Source: Palsa-601 sp963801185 (GTDB lineage: Bacteria > Actinomycetota > Acidimicrobiia > Acidimicrobiales > Bog-793). Taken from it: a stretch of 64,000 bases of DNA. The stretch's first letter is position 1. Each line of letters begins with the position of its first letter. The stretch spans positions 124,001-188,000 of the forward strand of contig CAWDDW010000001.1 of the NCBI GenBank assembly GCA_963801185.1, given 5' to 3'. A program made the translations under genes and the position numbers. The notes under the pieces are model-generated. The model was not told the DNA's origin, did no database searches, and saw only the letters and a list, made by a program, of their open reading frames with translations. This document shows, piece by piece, positions 43,950 to 52,457 of this stretch.

Positions 43950-45222
43950 CGCCGAGCATCGTGCTGACAATCTTCGCGATGGCGTCCGCCAACACGACGC
44001 TTCCGGCTTGGTTGAGGTGGACGCCGTCGAGGCGCACCGGTGTGAGCTGTCCATCGATGACGAGACTGCCGGCGTAGCTCCCGCCCGGCCCGTTCAGGAC
44101 GGTCCCCGGATTGAAGAACACGACGCCAGGGATCTTCGCCGCCTCCTCGGCAAAGATTGCGTCGATCACCCTCATGTACGAATTGAGCGAAGGACTCTGC
44201 ATGGCGGGCTCGCCGATCCAGAGCACCTTGCATCCCTCGTCGACGAGCGACCTCATCGTGTCGCCGACCGTCGTCGCGTAGGTGCTGTCCCAGAGCGCGC
44301 TCCCGACCGGCTGGTACCGGCCGTTGACGACGATCGCTTGGCCGTCGTTCGCGCTGCCCATCCAGATCACGAGTCTCGGTCGCCGCGCCGCTGCGACGGC
44401 AAGGAGGTGCTGTGGCCAGTCGAAGAAGTCCCCGCGGACGAGCCCGGTGCCCACCTGGTACTCCGCCAGGGTGCGGGTGGTCGTCCGGTTCTCGTGGTAC
44501 GCCCACCATGCCCACTCGGGCCCGGCAGCTGTGGAATCGCCGGCGAAGTAGATGGGTGGGCCCGGCGGGCCGAGCGGCACGGGCGGCAGCTCCTTTGCGG
44601 GAGGTCCGTTCGCGAGCACGTCGTGCCCCAGTGCTACGAGCTGGGCGGTGTGGAGCGAGCTGAAGTCACCGGGCATCTGAAAGAGCAGCCAATACGAGGT
44701 CGAGCCTTCCGTGAAGTACAGGTAGCGATTGTTGGCGATGATCGCTCGCTGGCCGAGGCCGTCAACTGTCACGAGCGTGTCGACGTACTGGGTGGCGGTG
44801 TCGAACGAGACGTTCGGCATGACCTCGAGCGCAAGAAGCGAATCCTCTCCCACCAACCACTGGCAGTACGGGAACGTCGGAGTGGCCGGCCCGACCGGCC
44901 CGCCGAACTCCTTGAAGATCTCCGTCCGCGTGAGCAGCTTGCACGCGACGCGTGGCGCCTGCGCGCCGAGCGAGCCGTCGTCGATGCGCTTTGGTCGCTC
45001 CGGCCGCGGGCGGGAGCGCCGGCGCGAGACGGTGGTGCTGGCCGCCGAGGAGGTAGGTGCAGCGGAGGAGGGCTCGCCAGTCGGCGCCAACTTCGAGCAC
45101 GAGGCCGCCGTCGCGTGGCAGCGACCACTACTGCTGGTCGGTCTCGGCGCTGCTATCCAGGCGACCGTCAACGCCGCACCAGCGAGCGCGATGGCCACGA
45201 CCACTCCGAGCGCGCGTCTCAC
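43933..45222 (-). CDS. Secreted or membrane-anchored SGNH/GDSL-like esterase
   Basis: The 429-aa product has a signal/anchor segment (ALGVVVAIALAGAALTVAWI), a serine/threonine-rich linker and a C-terminal SGNH-type domain. Block I is PIYFAGDSTAAGPEWAWW (nucleophile Ser in GDST), block III is probably IWMGSANDGQ, and block V is LDGVHLNQAGSVVLADAI (Asp-x-x-His). A middle part with cysteines (RVACKLLTRTEIFKEFG, PYCQWLVG) looks like an extra domain. It may deacetylate or acetylate a surface glycan (inference from family). GTG 45222 is the likely start. Confidence 0.75.
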   Translation of the reverse strand: MRRALGVVVAIALAGAALTVAWIAAPRPTSSSGRCHATAASCSKLAPTGEPSSAAPTSSAASTTVSRRRSRPRPERPKRIDDGSLGAQAPRVACKLLTRTEIFKEFGGPVGPATPTFPYCQWLVGEDSLLALEVMPNVSFDTATQYVDTLVTVDGLGQRAIIANNRYLYFTEGSTSYWLLFQMPGDFSSLHTAQLVALGHDVLANGPPAKELPPVPLGPPGPPIYFAGDSTAAGPEWAWWAYHENRTTTRTLAEYQVGTGLVRGDFFDWPQHLLAVAAARRPRLVIWMGSANDGQAIVVNGRYQPVGSALWDSTYATTVGDTMRSLVDEGCKVLWIGEPAMQSPSLNSYMRVIDAIFAEEAAKIPGVVFFNPGTVLNGPGGSYAGSLVIDGQLTPVRLDGVHLNQAGSVVLADAIAKIVSTMLGVKVPS

Positions 45223-45328
45223 GAGTGTCAGACGCTGCTCGGCGTCAGAACGTTGCAGGGAATCCGGCGAGTCACCGGCCTAGCGGTGATCATGGGTGGA
45301 CGGTCATGTTAGGTGCACAATGTTGTCC

Positions 45329-46846
45329 ATGCGAACAGACCGCCAGCGGGTGACGAGCAGGCTTTCGAGGCGACAGTGGGTCGGGGCACGCCTCGCCATA
45401 GGAGCGACGATGGTCGTCATGGTCGCGGCGTGCTCCACCGGCGGAGCGGCAGCGCAAGGGGCGTCGACCTCGTCGACTCCGAAATCGTCGACGTCGTCGT
45501 CGGCCGCGAATGGCTCGGGCAGCTCCAGCAGCTCGACGGTGCCCGCCGCCTCTGCCAACGACTCGTCCGACTGGACCGTCTACCACCGCTACGTCAGCGG
45601 CTCGGGCAGAGGTCCTGCCGGTTTGAAGCTCTCCCCGCTCAAGTCCTCCTGGAACTCGCCGACGCTCGACGGGCAGCTTTACGGCGAGCCGCTCGTGTGG
45701 GGCAAGGACGTGTACGTGGCGACGGAGAGCGACACCGTCTACGCCCTGTCGGCATCGAAGGGCAAGATCTTGTGGCACCACCACCTGGGCACTCCCGTAC
45801 CCTCGAGTGACCTCCCATGCGGCAACATCTCCCCGACTGTCGGGATCACCTCCACTCCGGTCATCGACACTGCCCGCAAGGAGATCTTCGTCGTCGCCGA
45901 CGAACTGGTGCGTGGCAAAGCCCATCACGAGTTCTACGGCCTGAACGCGACGACGGGAGCTGTCGAACTCAGCCAGGGCGCCGACCCGGCCGGCGCGGAC
46001 ACGCTCGCCATCTTGCAGCGGGCGTCGCTCACGCTCGACGGGACGAATGTCGTCTTCGGATTTGGCGGCAATTACGGTGATTGCTCGACCTATCACGGCT
46101 GGGTCGAGTCCGTGCCGGTGATTGGGGGGAAGGCTCGTTTCTACAAGGTGGACCCGAAGTCGGGAGAGACCCAGGGTGCGATCTGGATGGGCGGCGGTGC
46201 GCCCGTGGTGAACACCGCCGGCGACGTTTGGGTTGCGGCCGGCAACGGCTCGGTCTCTTCGCCATCGGGACCATACGACTACAGCGACTCTGTGCTGGAG
46301 CTGTCGCCGTCGATGAAATTGCTGCAGTACTTCGCTCCTTCTGACTGGTACTACGACAACGGCCACGACCTCGATCTCGGCTCGTCGGTTCCGGCGGTGC
46401 TCTCGAACGGCCTCGTCGTACAGGCGGGCAAGTCGCAGACCGCCTACCTGCTGAAGGCCTCCTCGCTGGGTGGCATCGGTGGCCAGGTGGACGAACTGAC
46501 CGGGATCTGCGGCAACGATGTCGACGGGGGAGTGGCGTTCTCGGGCAGCACCGTCTACCTGCCCTGCGAGAGCGGGGTGATGGCCGTCTCGACTGACGCC
46601 AAGACCCGCAAGATGAGAGTGCTATGGCAGACGGAGACCGGGGCGGGAGGACCACCCATCCTTGCCGGCGGGTTCGTCTGGACGATCTCGGGCGGCACGC
46701 TTTTCGCACTCAACCCAAAGACGGGAGACGCCGTCCACCAGCTCTCGATCGGCAACAGTGCCACCGATTTCCCGACCCCGTCGGTCGGAGACGGGCTGCT
46801 GTTCGCGACCTCGGCCACGCAAGTGCACGCCTTCGCCGGTCCGTGA
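45329..46846 (+). CDS. PQQ-type beta-propeller lipoprotein
   Basis: The 505-aa product has a lipoprotein signal (LAIGATMVVMVAACSTGG, lipobox VAA|C), a long serine/threonine-rich linker (about residues 38-70) and blade repeats such as YVATESDTVYALSASKGKIL, VWVAAGNGSVSSPSGPYDYS and ITSTPVIDTARKEIFVVAD. It resembles the propeller protein at 30368, so the window has two copies of this architecture. ATG 45329 is chosen; earlier in-frame starts exist at 45296 and 45320. A perfect hairpin spans the stop codon. Confidence 0.78.
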   Translation: MRTDRQRVTSRLSRRQWVGARLAIGATMVVMVAACSTGGAAAQGASTSSTPKSSTSSSAANGSGSSSSSTVPAASANDSSDWTVYHRYVSGSGRGPAGLKLSPLKSSWNSPTLDGQLYGEPLVWGKDVYVATESDTVYALSASKGKILWHHHLGTPVPSSDLPCGNISPTVGITSTPVIDTARKEIFVVADELVRGKAHHEFYGLNATTGAVELSQGADPAGADTLAILQRASLTLDGTNVVFGFGGNYGDCSTYHGWVESVPVIGGKARFYKVDPKSGETQGAIWMGGGAPVVNTAGDVWVAAGNGSVSSPSGPYDYSDSVLELSPSMKLLQYFAPSDWYYDNGHDLDLGSSVPAVLSNGLVVQAGKSQTAYLLKASSLGGIGGQVDELTGICGNDVDGGVAFSGSTVYLPCESGVMAVSTDAKTRKMRVLWQTETGAGGPPILAGGFVWTISGGTLFALNPKTGDAVHQLSIGNSATDFPTPSVGDGLLFATSATQVHAFAGP

Positions 46847-46855
46847 CCGGCGAAG
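46829..46855. terminator. Bidirectional terminator-like hairpin
   Basis: CCTTCGCCGGT (46829-46839) pairs perfectly over 11 bases with ACCGGCGAAGG (46845-46855) around a CCGTG loop, with the plus-strand stop at 46844-46846 inside it. The converging PadR gene ends 14 bases further on. Confidence 0.65.
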
Positions 46856-46868
46856 GCCCCCCTGCGGA

Positions 46869-47612
46869 TCACACCTCGAAGTCGCCCGACTCAGTCGGGT
46901 CCCAATCGGCGTCAGCCTCGGTAGCCCTCGCGCCGGGCCAGCCCGCGTGCCGAGCACGTCCCCGGCCCCTGGCCTGCCCTGGTCCGTGCTCCGCGCTCCC
47001 CTCGGGGACGAGTGCCGACAGCCGATTCCGAAGGTCGCCGAGGAGCGTGAGTATCTCCGCCCTTTGCTCCTCGGTGCCGTGTCGCGCTGCCCAGACGAGC
47101 TGGACGAAAGTGTCCCGAGCGGCGATCTTCAGCTGGAGTCGCGACTCGCCGAAACCATCTGACACCTGATCCCAGGGAGCCCTCGACCCCTGGGTGCGTT
47201 CGAACTCGGCCTGCCCGGCCTCGGTGAGCTCGAAGACCCGCTTGCCCTCCGGCGCGTCGCTGACGACGAGTCCTTCGTCCTCCAGCAGTTGCAGCGTCGG
47301 GTAGACCGAGCCGGGGCTCGGCCTCCATGCCCCTCCGGTCCGAGTCGACAGCTCCTGGATCATCTGATACCCGTGCATCGGAGCTCCACCCGTGGCCTTT
47401 TGTTCGGCCAGCAATGCGAGGATGGCGGCTCGCACGTTTCCCCTGGCAGCGCGGTGCATCCCACCACCGCGGCTCGGACCGCGCCTTGCGCGACGGCTCG
47501 CCGGACCGCCAAGCCCCATACCACCAGCTCCTCCGCGGCCGCGCCCTCGCGGCCCCACCACTCCTAGATCATCGTGCTGGTGCTCCCACTTGTGCATTCG
47601 TTCGATATCCAT
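46869..47612 (-). CDS. PadR-family transcriptional regulator
   Basis: The 247-aa product has a glycine/arginine-rich N-terminal extension (about residues 20-55) followed by the PadR winged helix: NVRAAILALLAEQKATGGAP, MHGYQMIQELSTRTGGAWRP, SPGSVYPTLQLLEDEGLVV and ELTEAGQAEF. A C-terminal helix for dimerisation and an acidic tail follow. ATG 47612 has an AGGAGAAGAAG sequence upstream. Two CGATATRTCG palindromes lie 28 and 45 bases upstream, suggesting autoregulation. The effector is unknown; PadR proteins often sense phenolics or antibiotics. Confidence 0.85.
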   Translation of the reverse strand: MDIERMHKWEHQHDDLGVVGPRGRGRGGAGGMGLGGPASRRARRGPSRGGGMHRAARGNVRAAILALLAEQKATGGAPMHGYQMIQELSTRTGGAWRPSPGSVYPTLQLLEDEGLVVSDAPEGKRVFELTEAGQAEFERTQGSRAPWDQVSDGFGESRLQLKIAARDTFVQLVWAARHGTEEQRAEILTLLGDLRNRLSALVPEGSAEHGPGQARGRGRARHAGWPGARATEADADWDPTESGDFEV

Positions 47613-47639
47613 CTCACTTCTTCTCCTTGTGCGAGTTAA

Positions 47640-47666
47640 CGATATGTCGCTAGTAACGATATATCG
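47640..47666. promoter_or_regulatory. Tandem palindromic operator of the PadR gene
   Basis: CGATATGTCG (47640-47649) and the perfect palindrome CGATATATCG (47657-47666) are spaced 17 bases centre to centre, within the direct repeat TAACGATATRTCG. On the minus strand they overlap the likely -10 (TATATC) of the regulator, with a TTGCAT-like -35 a little further upstream, which fits repression. Confidence 0.6.
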
Positions 47667-47710
47667 GTGAGAACAAAAATGCAAGCGATCCGTCTTTCCA
47701 GGACAAACCC

Positions 47711-47739
47711 ATGACAAAGCCGCTGCCAGTGCGTACGAT
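47711..47739 (+). promoter_or_regulatory. Promoter of the subtilase-like gene
   Basis: ATGACA (47711-47716) and TACGAT (47734-47739) are separated by 17 bases, followed by GGAGGT and ATG 47793. It lies divergent to the PadR gene, 45 bases from the operator, so PadR could influence both genes. Confidence 0.5.
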
Positions 47740-47792
47740 CCGCATCACTGACCGCTCTCGTGAGGTCCGGTCGCTGCCCCGTGGAGGTTTAG

Positions 47793-50700
47793 ATGCGCTC
47801 GTTCAAGTTGAAGACGTGGCTCATGGTTGGCGTCGCGCCGAGCCTCGCGATCGCCATCGCTGTTCCGGCGACCGCGGGAAGCGTTGCTTCAGCGCAGGCT
47901 CTCACTGCAAGGGCCTCGGCCCGCCTGAGCGGCCCGCCGAGGACAGTGATCGTGATACTCCGCGATCAGAACCAGGGTGTGGCAGCCAGAGCCGCCAGCC
48001 AGCTCGACGCCGTTCGTGCCGAGCAGAGGCCCATCATTGCCCAGCTCCGCGCCTCTGGCGCCAGGGACATCTCGTCCACGAGCGTCCTCAACACGGTGAT
48101 CGCCAAGGTCTCTGCACGGGAAGAGGCGGCGCTCGAGGCCAACCCCGCCGTGGCGAAGGTCATACCGAACTCGCTGATCCCGGGTCCGACTCCACTCACG
48201 GCGGCCTCGGAGGCCGGCCTCGGTGGCGTCTCCTCGAAGGCAGGTGGCGCCGTCCCGAGGACGCCGCCGACCCCGGCATGTGGGACCGCTACGGATCCTG
48301 AGCTCGACCCGGAGGCCCTGGCGAACATCAACGCCACGCCGGCGCAACTCGGCTCCGACGACGGTGCGGGCGTGACGGTCGCATTCCTAGCCGATGGCGT
48401 CGACCCGACCAATCCCGACTTCCAGCGCAACGCGGCCTTCGCGTCATCCGGGTCCACGACAGGCTCGCCCGTCATGCAGTACAAGGACTTCTCGACCGAC
48501 GGACCGAACGCGGCCACCGCGGGTGGTGAGGCCTTTGGCGACGCGAGCTCGATCGCTGCTCAGGGGAACAACGTCTACGACCTCGCAGGGTTCGTCAACC
48601 CGTCACACTCACTGCCGACCATCTGCGACATCAAGATCGTCGGAGCGGCCCCTGGCGCCAACCTCTTGGGGCTCAAGGTCTTTGCCCAGAACAACGACAC
48701 CACGACGTCCGGGTTCATTCAGGCGATCGACTACGCCGTCAAGCACGGGGCCAAGGTGATCAACGAGTCCTTCGGTGGCAACAACTTCCCTGACACGGCT
48801 CAAGACGCAGTCCGTGCCGCCGACGAGGCGGCCTTCGCCGCAGGCGTGACGGTGGTCGCGAGCTCAGGCGACGCCGGTGTCACGAGCACGATCGGTTCGC
48901 CTTCCACGGATCCCGACGTCATCAGCGTCGGCGCCACGACCACGTTCCGCGCTTACCAGCAGCTGGCCTACGGTGGCATCAACTACCCGGGCGCCAATGG
49001 GCAATACGTCGACAACAACATCTCGAGCCTGTCATCTGGCGGTTACAACCAGTCTGGGAGCACCGTCGACCTGGTCGCTCCCGGAGACCTCAACTGGGCG
49101 CTTTGCGACGCCAGCGACACGTACTCCGACTGCACGAGCGACGCCGGAACGACATCGTCCGAGCCCGCCACGGACATCGAGCTGTTCGGTGGGACGAGCG
49201 AGTCGTCTCCGCTCACGGCTGCTGCTGCCGCAGACGTCATCCAGGCTTACGCCTCGACTCACCATGGCACGGATCCGTCGCCTTCACTCGTGAAGCAGAT
49301 CCTCATGAGCACCGCCACGGACATCGCTGCGCCGGCAGATCAGCAGGGCGCCGGGTTGTTGAACGTCCTCGCGGCGGTGAAGGAGGCCAAGTCGATCGAT
49401 GGCGCGAGCGGCACGCCGAGCGGCGGGTTGCTCGTGAGCCCGAACCAGGTCAACGTGCAACAGGCTCCCGGTGCGTCGACGACCAAGACGATCACCGTGC
49501 AGAACACCGGATCGAGCACCGTTTCGGTCTCGGTGTCGAGCCGGAACCTCACCGACAAGGTCGCGCACCACTCGGGTTCTTTCTGCATGCAGCCGAGCAC
49601 CACGCCCACGACTGCGTGTCCTGCCAACACCGGGAGCTTCCCGATCTGGAGCGGGGTGACCGAGAACTACCAGGCCGAGACGTTCACCGTGCCATCCACC
49701 ACAGGTGTGTCCCGCCTCGATTTCTCGGCGGACTACACGTACTCGGGACAGACCTCGCTCCTTCACTTCGCGCTGTTCGAGCCCGATGGGACGTACGCGG
49801 GGTACTCGCTGCCACAGGGTCTCGGCGACTTCGGAGACGTCGAGGTGGCCAATCCGCCCGCTGGAACGTGGACGGCCGTCTTCTTCACGGAGCAGAACGG
49901 CGCGACCTCAGGTGGGGTCGGGACTAGCGGCACCGTGCAGTGGAACGCCGCTACGTACCAGTACGCCGCAGCCGGCAAGGTCAGCTCGAGCACACTCGAC
50001 ATCGCAGCCGGAAAGAGCAAGACCGTCACGATCACTGTGACCAGCCCGAAGTCGGCTGGTGACACTCAGCAGTCGGTCGTGCTGAGCACCACGGGCGCCG
50101 GTACGACAACCATCCCCGTGACGATCCGGACGATGATCCCGATCACGAAGAAGGGCGGGACCTTCAGCGGAGTGCTGACCGGTGGGAACGGCCGTGGGGG
50201 CGCACCGGCACAGGAGAACACCTACGCGTTCGACGTGCCGAAGGGCGAGAGCGATCTCGACGCAAGTGTGACGTTGTCGACTGACCCGAGTGACGAGCTG
50301 ATCGCCTACCTCGTCGATCCCGACGGGCAGACCGTCGGCTACTCGAGCAACGTCACGACCGACAACTTCGGGACGCCGGTATCGACCCCGTGGGTGAGCC
50401 TGTACCACGCCGCCCCCATGGCGGGCCAGTGGGAGCTGATCCTCGACTGGCTCAACCCGGTGAGCGGGCTGGAGCTGAGCGAGCCCTTCAGCGGCGCGAT
50501 CCGCTTCAATCAGGTCAGCGTGACCGGCACGCTGCCCAACAGCTCCTCGACCTCGCTGAGCCAGCACAAGAGCCACACGTTCACCGTCACAGTCAACAAC
50601 ACGGGCGTCTCGCCGGAGTCGTTCTTCGTCGACGCTCGCTTGCCGAGTACCGAGACGGTCAGCCTTTTAGACCAGAATGCCAGTGGCCCCGCGACCGACA

Positions 50701-51287
50701 TGAGCCTGCCGCTGCCGGCGGGTCTCAGTTTCCCCTACTACTTCGTGCCAACGGACACGACTCAGCTTCAAGCGAGCATCGCGGGAAGCGTGCCGGTCAG
50801 CTTCGACATGGAGTACTTCCCGGGTGACCCCGACGTGTCGCCGGCGGTCAAGACATCGGGAACGTCGGGTAGCTCCAAGGGGGACAAGGCGAGCGTCACC
50901 TTCTCCGAAGCAGAGGTCAGCCCAGGGTTCTGGACGATGAACCCGGACGAGATCGGGCCGTACGGGTCAAGTGGTGCACCAGCGGCCACGGCGAGCGAGG
51001 CGATGAAGGCCGTCACTCGAGCCTTCGACCCGACCGTGGCATCGTCGACCGGAGACATGTGGTCCTTCTTCAACGGACTGTCGAGCAGCTTCGCGCCGGT
51101 CTACGTCCCGTCTGGTGACAGCGCGACCATCACGATTGCGATCACGCCCACCGCCAAAGTGGGCGCGAAGGTATCGGGCACGCTCTTTGTCGACGATTAC
51201 ACCATCGCCTCGTTCGTCACCGGCACGGATCTCCCCAACGGCGACCAGTTGGCGGCCATTCCGTACAGCTACACGGTGTCCAAGTAG
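47793..51287 (+). CDS. Large secreted subtilase-like (S8) protein
   Basis: The 1164-aa product has a signal peptide (LMVGVAPSLAIAIAVPATAG), a prodomain (about residues 45-130), a catalytic domain to about residue 540 and a long beta-rich C-terminus with two COG1361-like or jelly-roll domains. The catalytic Asp201 is in TVAFLADGVDPTNPDF and Ser469 in LFGGTSESSPLTAAAA. The usual HGTHVAG block is not seen; the corresponding place reads GEAFGDASSIAAQG, so the catalytic His is apparently replaced. The oxyanion Asn may be in KVINESFGGNN. Ribosome-binding GGAGGT precedes ATG 47793. Confidence 0.85.
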   Translation: MRSFKLKTWLMVGVAPSLAIAIAVPATAGSVASAQALTARASARLSGPPRTVIVILRDQNQGVAARAASQLDAVRAEQRPIIAQLRASGARDISSTSVLNTVIAKVSAREEAALEANPAVAKVIPNSLIPGPTPLTAASEAGLGGVSSKAGGAVPRTPPTPACGTATDPELDPEALANINATPAQLGSDDGAGVTVAFLADGVDPTNPDFQRNAAFASSGSTTGSPVMQYKDFSTDGPNAATAGGEAFGDASSIAAQGNNVYDLAGFVNPSHSLPTICDIKIVGAAPGANLLGLKVFAQNNDTTTSGFIQAIDYAVKHGAKVINESFGGNNFPDTAQDAVRAADEAAFAAGVTVVASSGDAGVTSTIGSPSTDPDVISVGATTTFRAYQQLAYGGINYPGANGQYVDNNISSLSSGGYNQSGSTVDLVAPGDLNWALCDASDTYSDCTSDAGTTSSEPATDIELFGGTSESSPLTAAAAADVIQAYASTHHGTDPSPSLVKQILMSTATDIAAPADQQGAGLLNVLAAVKEAKSIDGASGTPSGGLLVSPNQVNVQQAPGASTTKTITVQNTGSSTVSVSVSSRNLTDKVAHHSGSFCMQPSTTPTTACPANTGSFPIWSGVTENYQAETFTVPSTTGVSRLDFSADYTYSGQTSLLHFALFEPDGTYAGYSLPQGLGDFGDVEVANPPAGTWTAVFFTEQNGATSGGVGTSGTVQWNAATYQYAAAGKVSSSTLDIAAGKSKTVTITVTSPKSAGDTQQSVVLSTTGAGTTTIPVTIRTMIPITKKGGTFSGVLTGGNGRGGAPAQENTYAFDVPKGESDLDASVTLSTDPSDELIAYLVDPDGQTVGYSSNVTTDNFGTPVSTPWVSLYHAAPMAGQWELILDWLNPVSGLELSEPFSGAIRFNQVSVTGTLPNSSSTSLSQHKSHTFTVTVNNTGVSPESFFVDARLPSTETVSLLDQNASGPATDMSLPLPAGLSFPYYFVPTDTTQLQASIAGSVPVSFDMEYFPGDPDVSPAVKTSGTSGSSKGDKASVTFSEAEVSPGFWTMNPDEIGPYGSSGAPAATASEAMKAVTRAFDPTVASSTGDMWSFFNGLSSSFAPVYVPSGDSATITIAITPTAKVGAKVSGTLFVDDYTIASFVTGTDLPNGDQLAAIPYSYTVSK

Positions 51288-51292
51288 TCGGT

Positions 51293-51325
51293 GCTCCGCC
51301 GTCCCCTGTCGGGGGACGGCGGAGC
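51293..51325. terminator. Strong hairpin terminator after the subtilase gene
   Basis: GCTCCGCCGTCCCC (51293-51306) pairs perfectly with GGGGACGGCGGAGC (51312-51325) across a five-base loop. There is no U tract but the 14-bp stem lies 5 bases after the stop. Confidence 0.75.
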
Positions 51326-51456
51326 CCGCACATCGGGTAGAACCGACATATGAGCACGAGACCAACCAGCTGTGGCCCGGCCGGCTCGGAGCGCGGCCGC
51401 GTTCGTGCTCGGCTGTCGCAGACCTGCACGGCGACCGACGGGGACCGCTGATCGCC

Positions 51457-52356
51457 GTGCCGGCCGACGAGAGCACGCTTCGTGTCGTGGCGGTTCCCTA
51501 CGACAGCGGCTACCGCGACCTCCGTCAGGGCCTCGGCCCGGCGAGCCTCATCGCGCACTGGCAGGCGTACCCCGGAGATCAACTCGAGCATCTCGAGATC
51601 AGCTGGGTCGAGTCGGCGAACGAGTTCCCGACCGAGGTGGCGACAACCTTCGAGCTGACGAGGCTGGTAGCTCTCGAGGTGCAGTCGGCACTCGAGGCGG
51701 GGTGCTTCCCACTCGTGCTAGCGGGGAATTGCAACACGAGCGTGATCGGTGGGGTTGCCGGCCTAGGCCTGTCGGATCCGCGCCGCGACATCGGAGTGGT
51801 CTGCTTCGACGCCCATGGTGACTTCAACACCCCAGAGACCGATCCGGGCGGATTCCTCGACGGGCAAGGTTTGGCGATCGTCACAGGCCGGTGTTGGCAG
51901 GGTCCGGTCGCCAAGGTGCCGGGGTTCGCCCCGGTCAAGGAACGCTCGGTCCTTCTCATCGGGGCGCACGACTTCGACGCGGACGAGAGCGTCGCGATCG
52001 AGAGATCCGGGATCACACTTATCACGCCGAGCAGGATCTCCCACGACGGCGTAGAGGTCGCTCTCGGCGAGGCCCTCGCTGCGCTTGCACGGCGGGTCAG
52101 GCGGGTCTACTTGCACATCGACCTCGATGTGATCGATGCGGGTTTTGGGCGGGCGAACTCGTACGCGTCGGTCGGGGGCTTGCAACCCGATCAGCTGTTC
52201 GCGGCCGCTCGTAGCGTGATCGACCACCTGCCGGTTGTCGCCGCGGGCATCGCGGCGTACGACCCCACCGCAGACGAGACAGGGCGGATACGGGCGGCCG
52301 CCATGCAAGTGTTGGACCTGCTCAGGGCCGCTCCTCGGTCTCGGTCTACGCCCTGA
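51457..52356 (+). CDS. Arginase-fold (ureohydrolase superfamily) protein
   Basis: The roughly 299-aa product has the ureohydrolase metal motifs VVCFDAHGDFNTPE (DAHGD) and VYLHIDLDVIDAGF. The first canonical motif, usually GGDH, is replaced by LAGNCNTSVIGG, so one metal-binding His is missing. Some members of the family in actinobacteria share this change, and their substrate is unknown. GTG 51457 is preceded by a weak GGGGA; CTG 51448 is an alternative. It starts about 130 bases after the terminator. Confidence 0.78.
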   Translation: MPADESTLRVVAVPYDSGYRDLRQGLGPASLIAHWQAYPGDQLEHLEISWVESANEFPTEVATTFELTRLVALEVQSALEAGCFPLVLAGNCNTSVIGGVAGLGLSDPRRDIGVVCFDAHGDFNTPETDPGGFLDGQGLAIVTGRCWQGPVAKVPGFAPVKERSVLLIGAHDFDADESVAIERSGITLITPSRISHDGVEVALGEALAALARRVRRVYLHIDLDVIDAGFGRANSYASVGGLQPDQLFAAARSVIDHLPVVAAGIAAYDPTADETGRIRAAAMQVLDLLRAAPRSRSTP

Positions 52357-52457
52357 AGCGCCGCCGCCGGCTCGCCAGGCAACCACGAGATCGGTCTCCG
52401 CCGTCGCCGCCGTGACCTCGAACGTGGGTGGGCGATCACAACTACGCTCGACGTCAA

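Noticed and set aside
43177..45312. 711-codon open frame on the plus strand
   Set aside because: Only the first 230 codons belong to the methyltransferase; the rest is antisense to the SGNH gene and open because of high GC.
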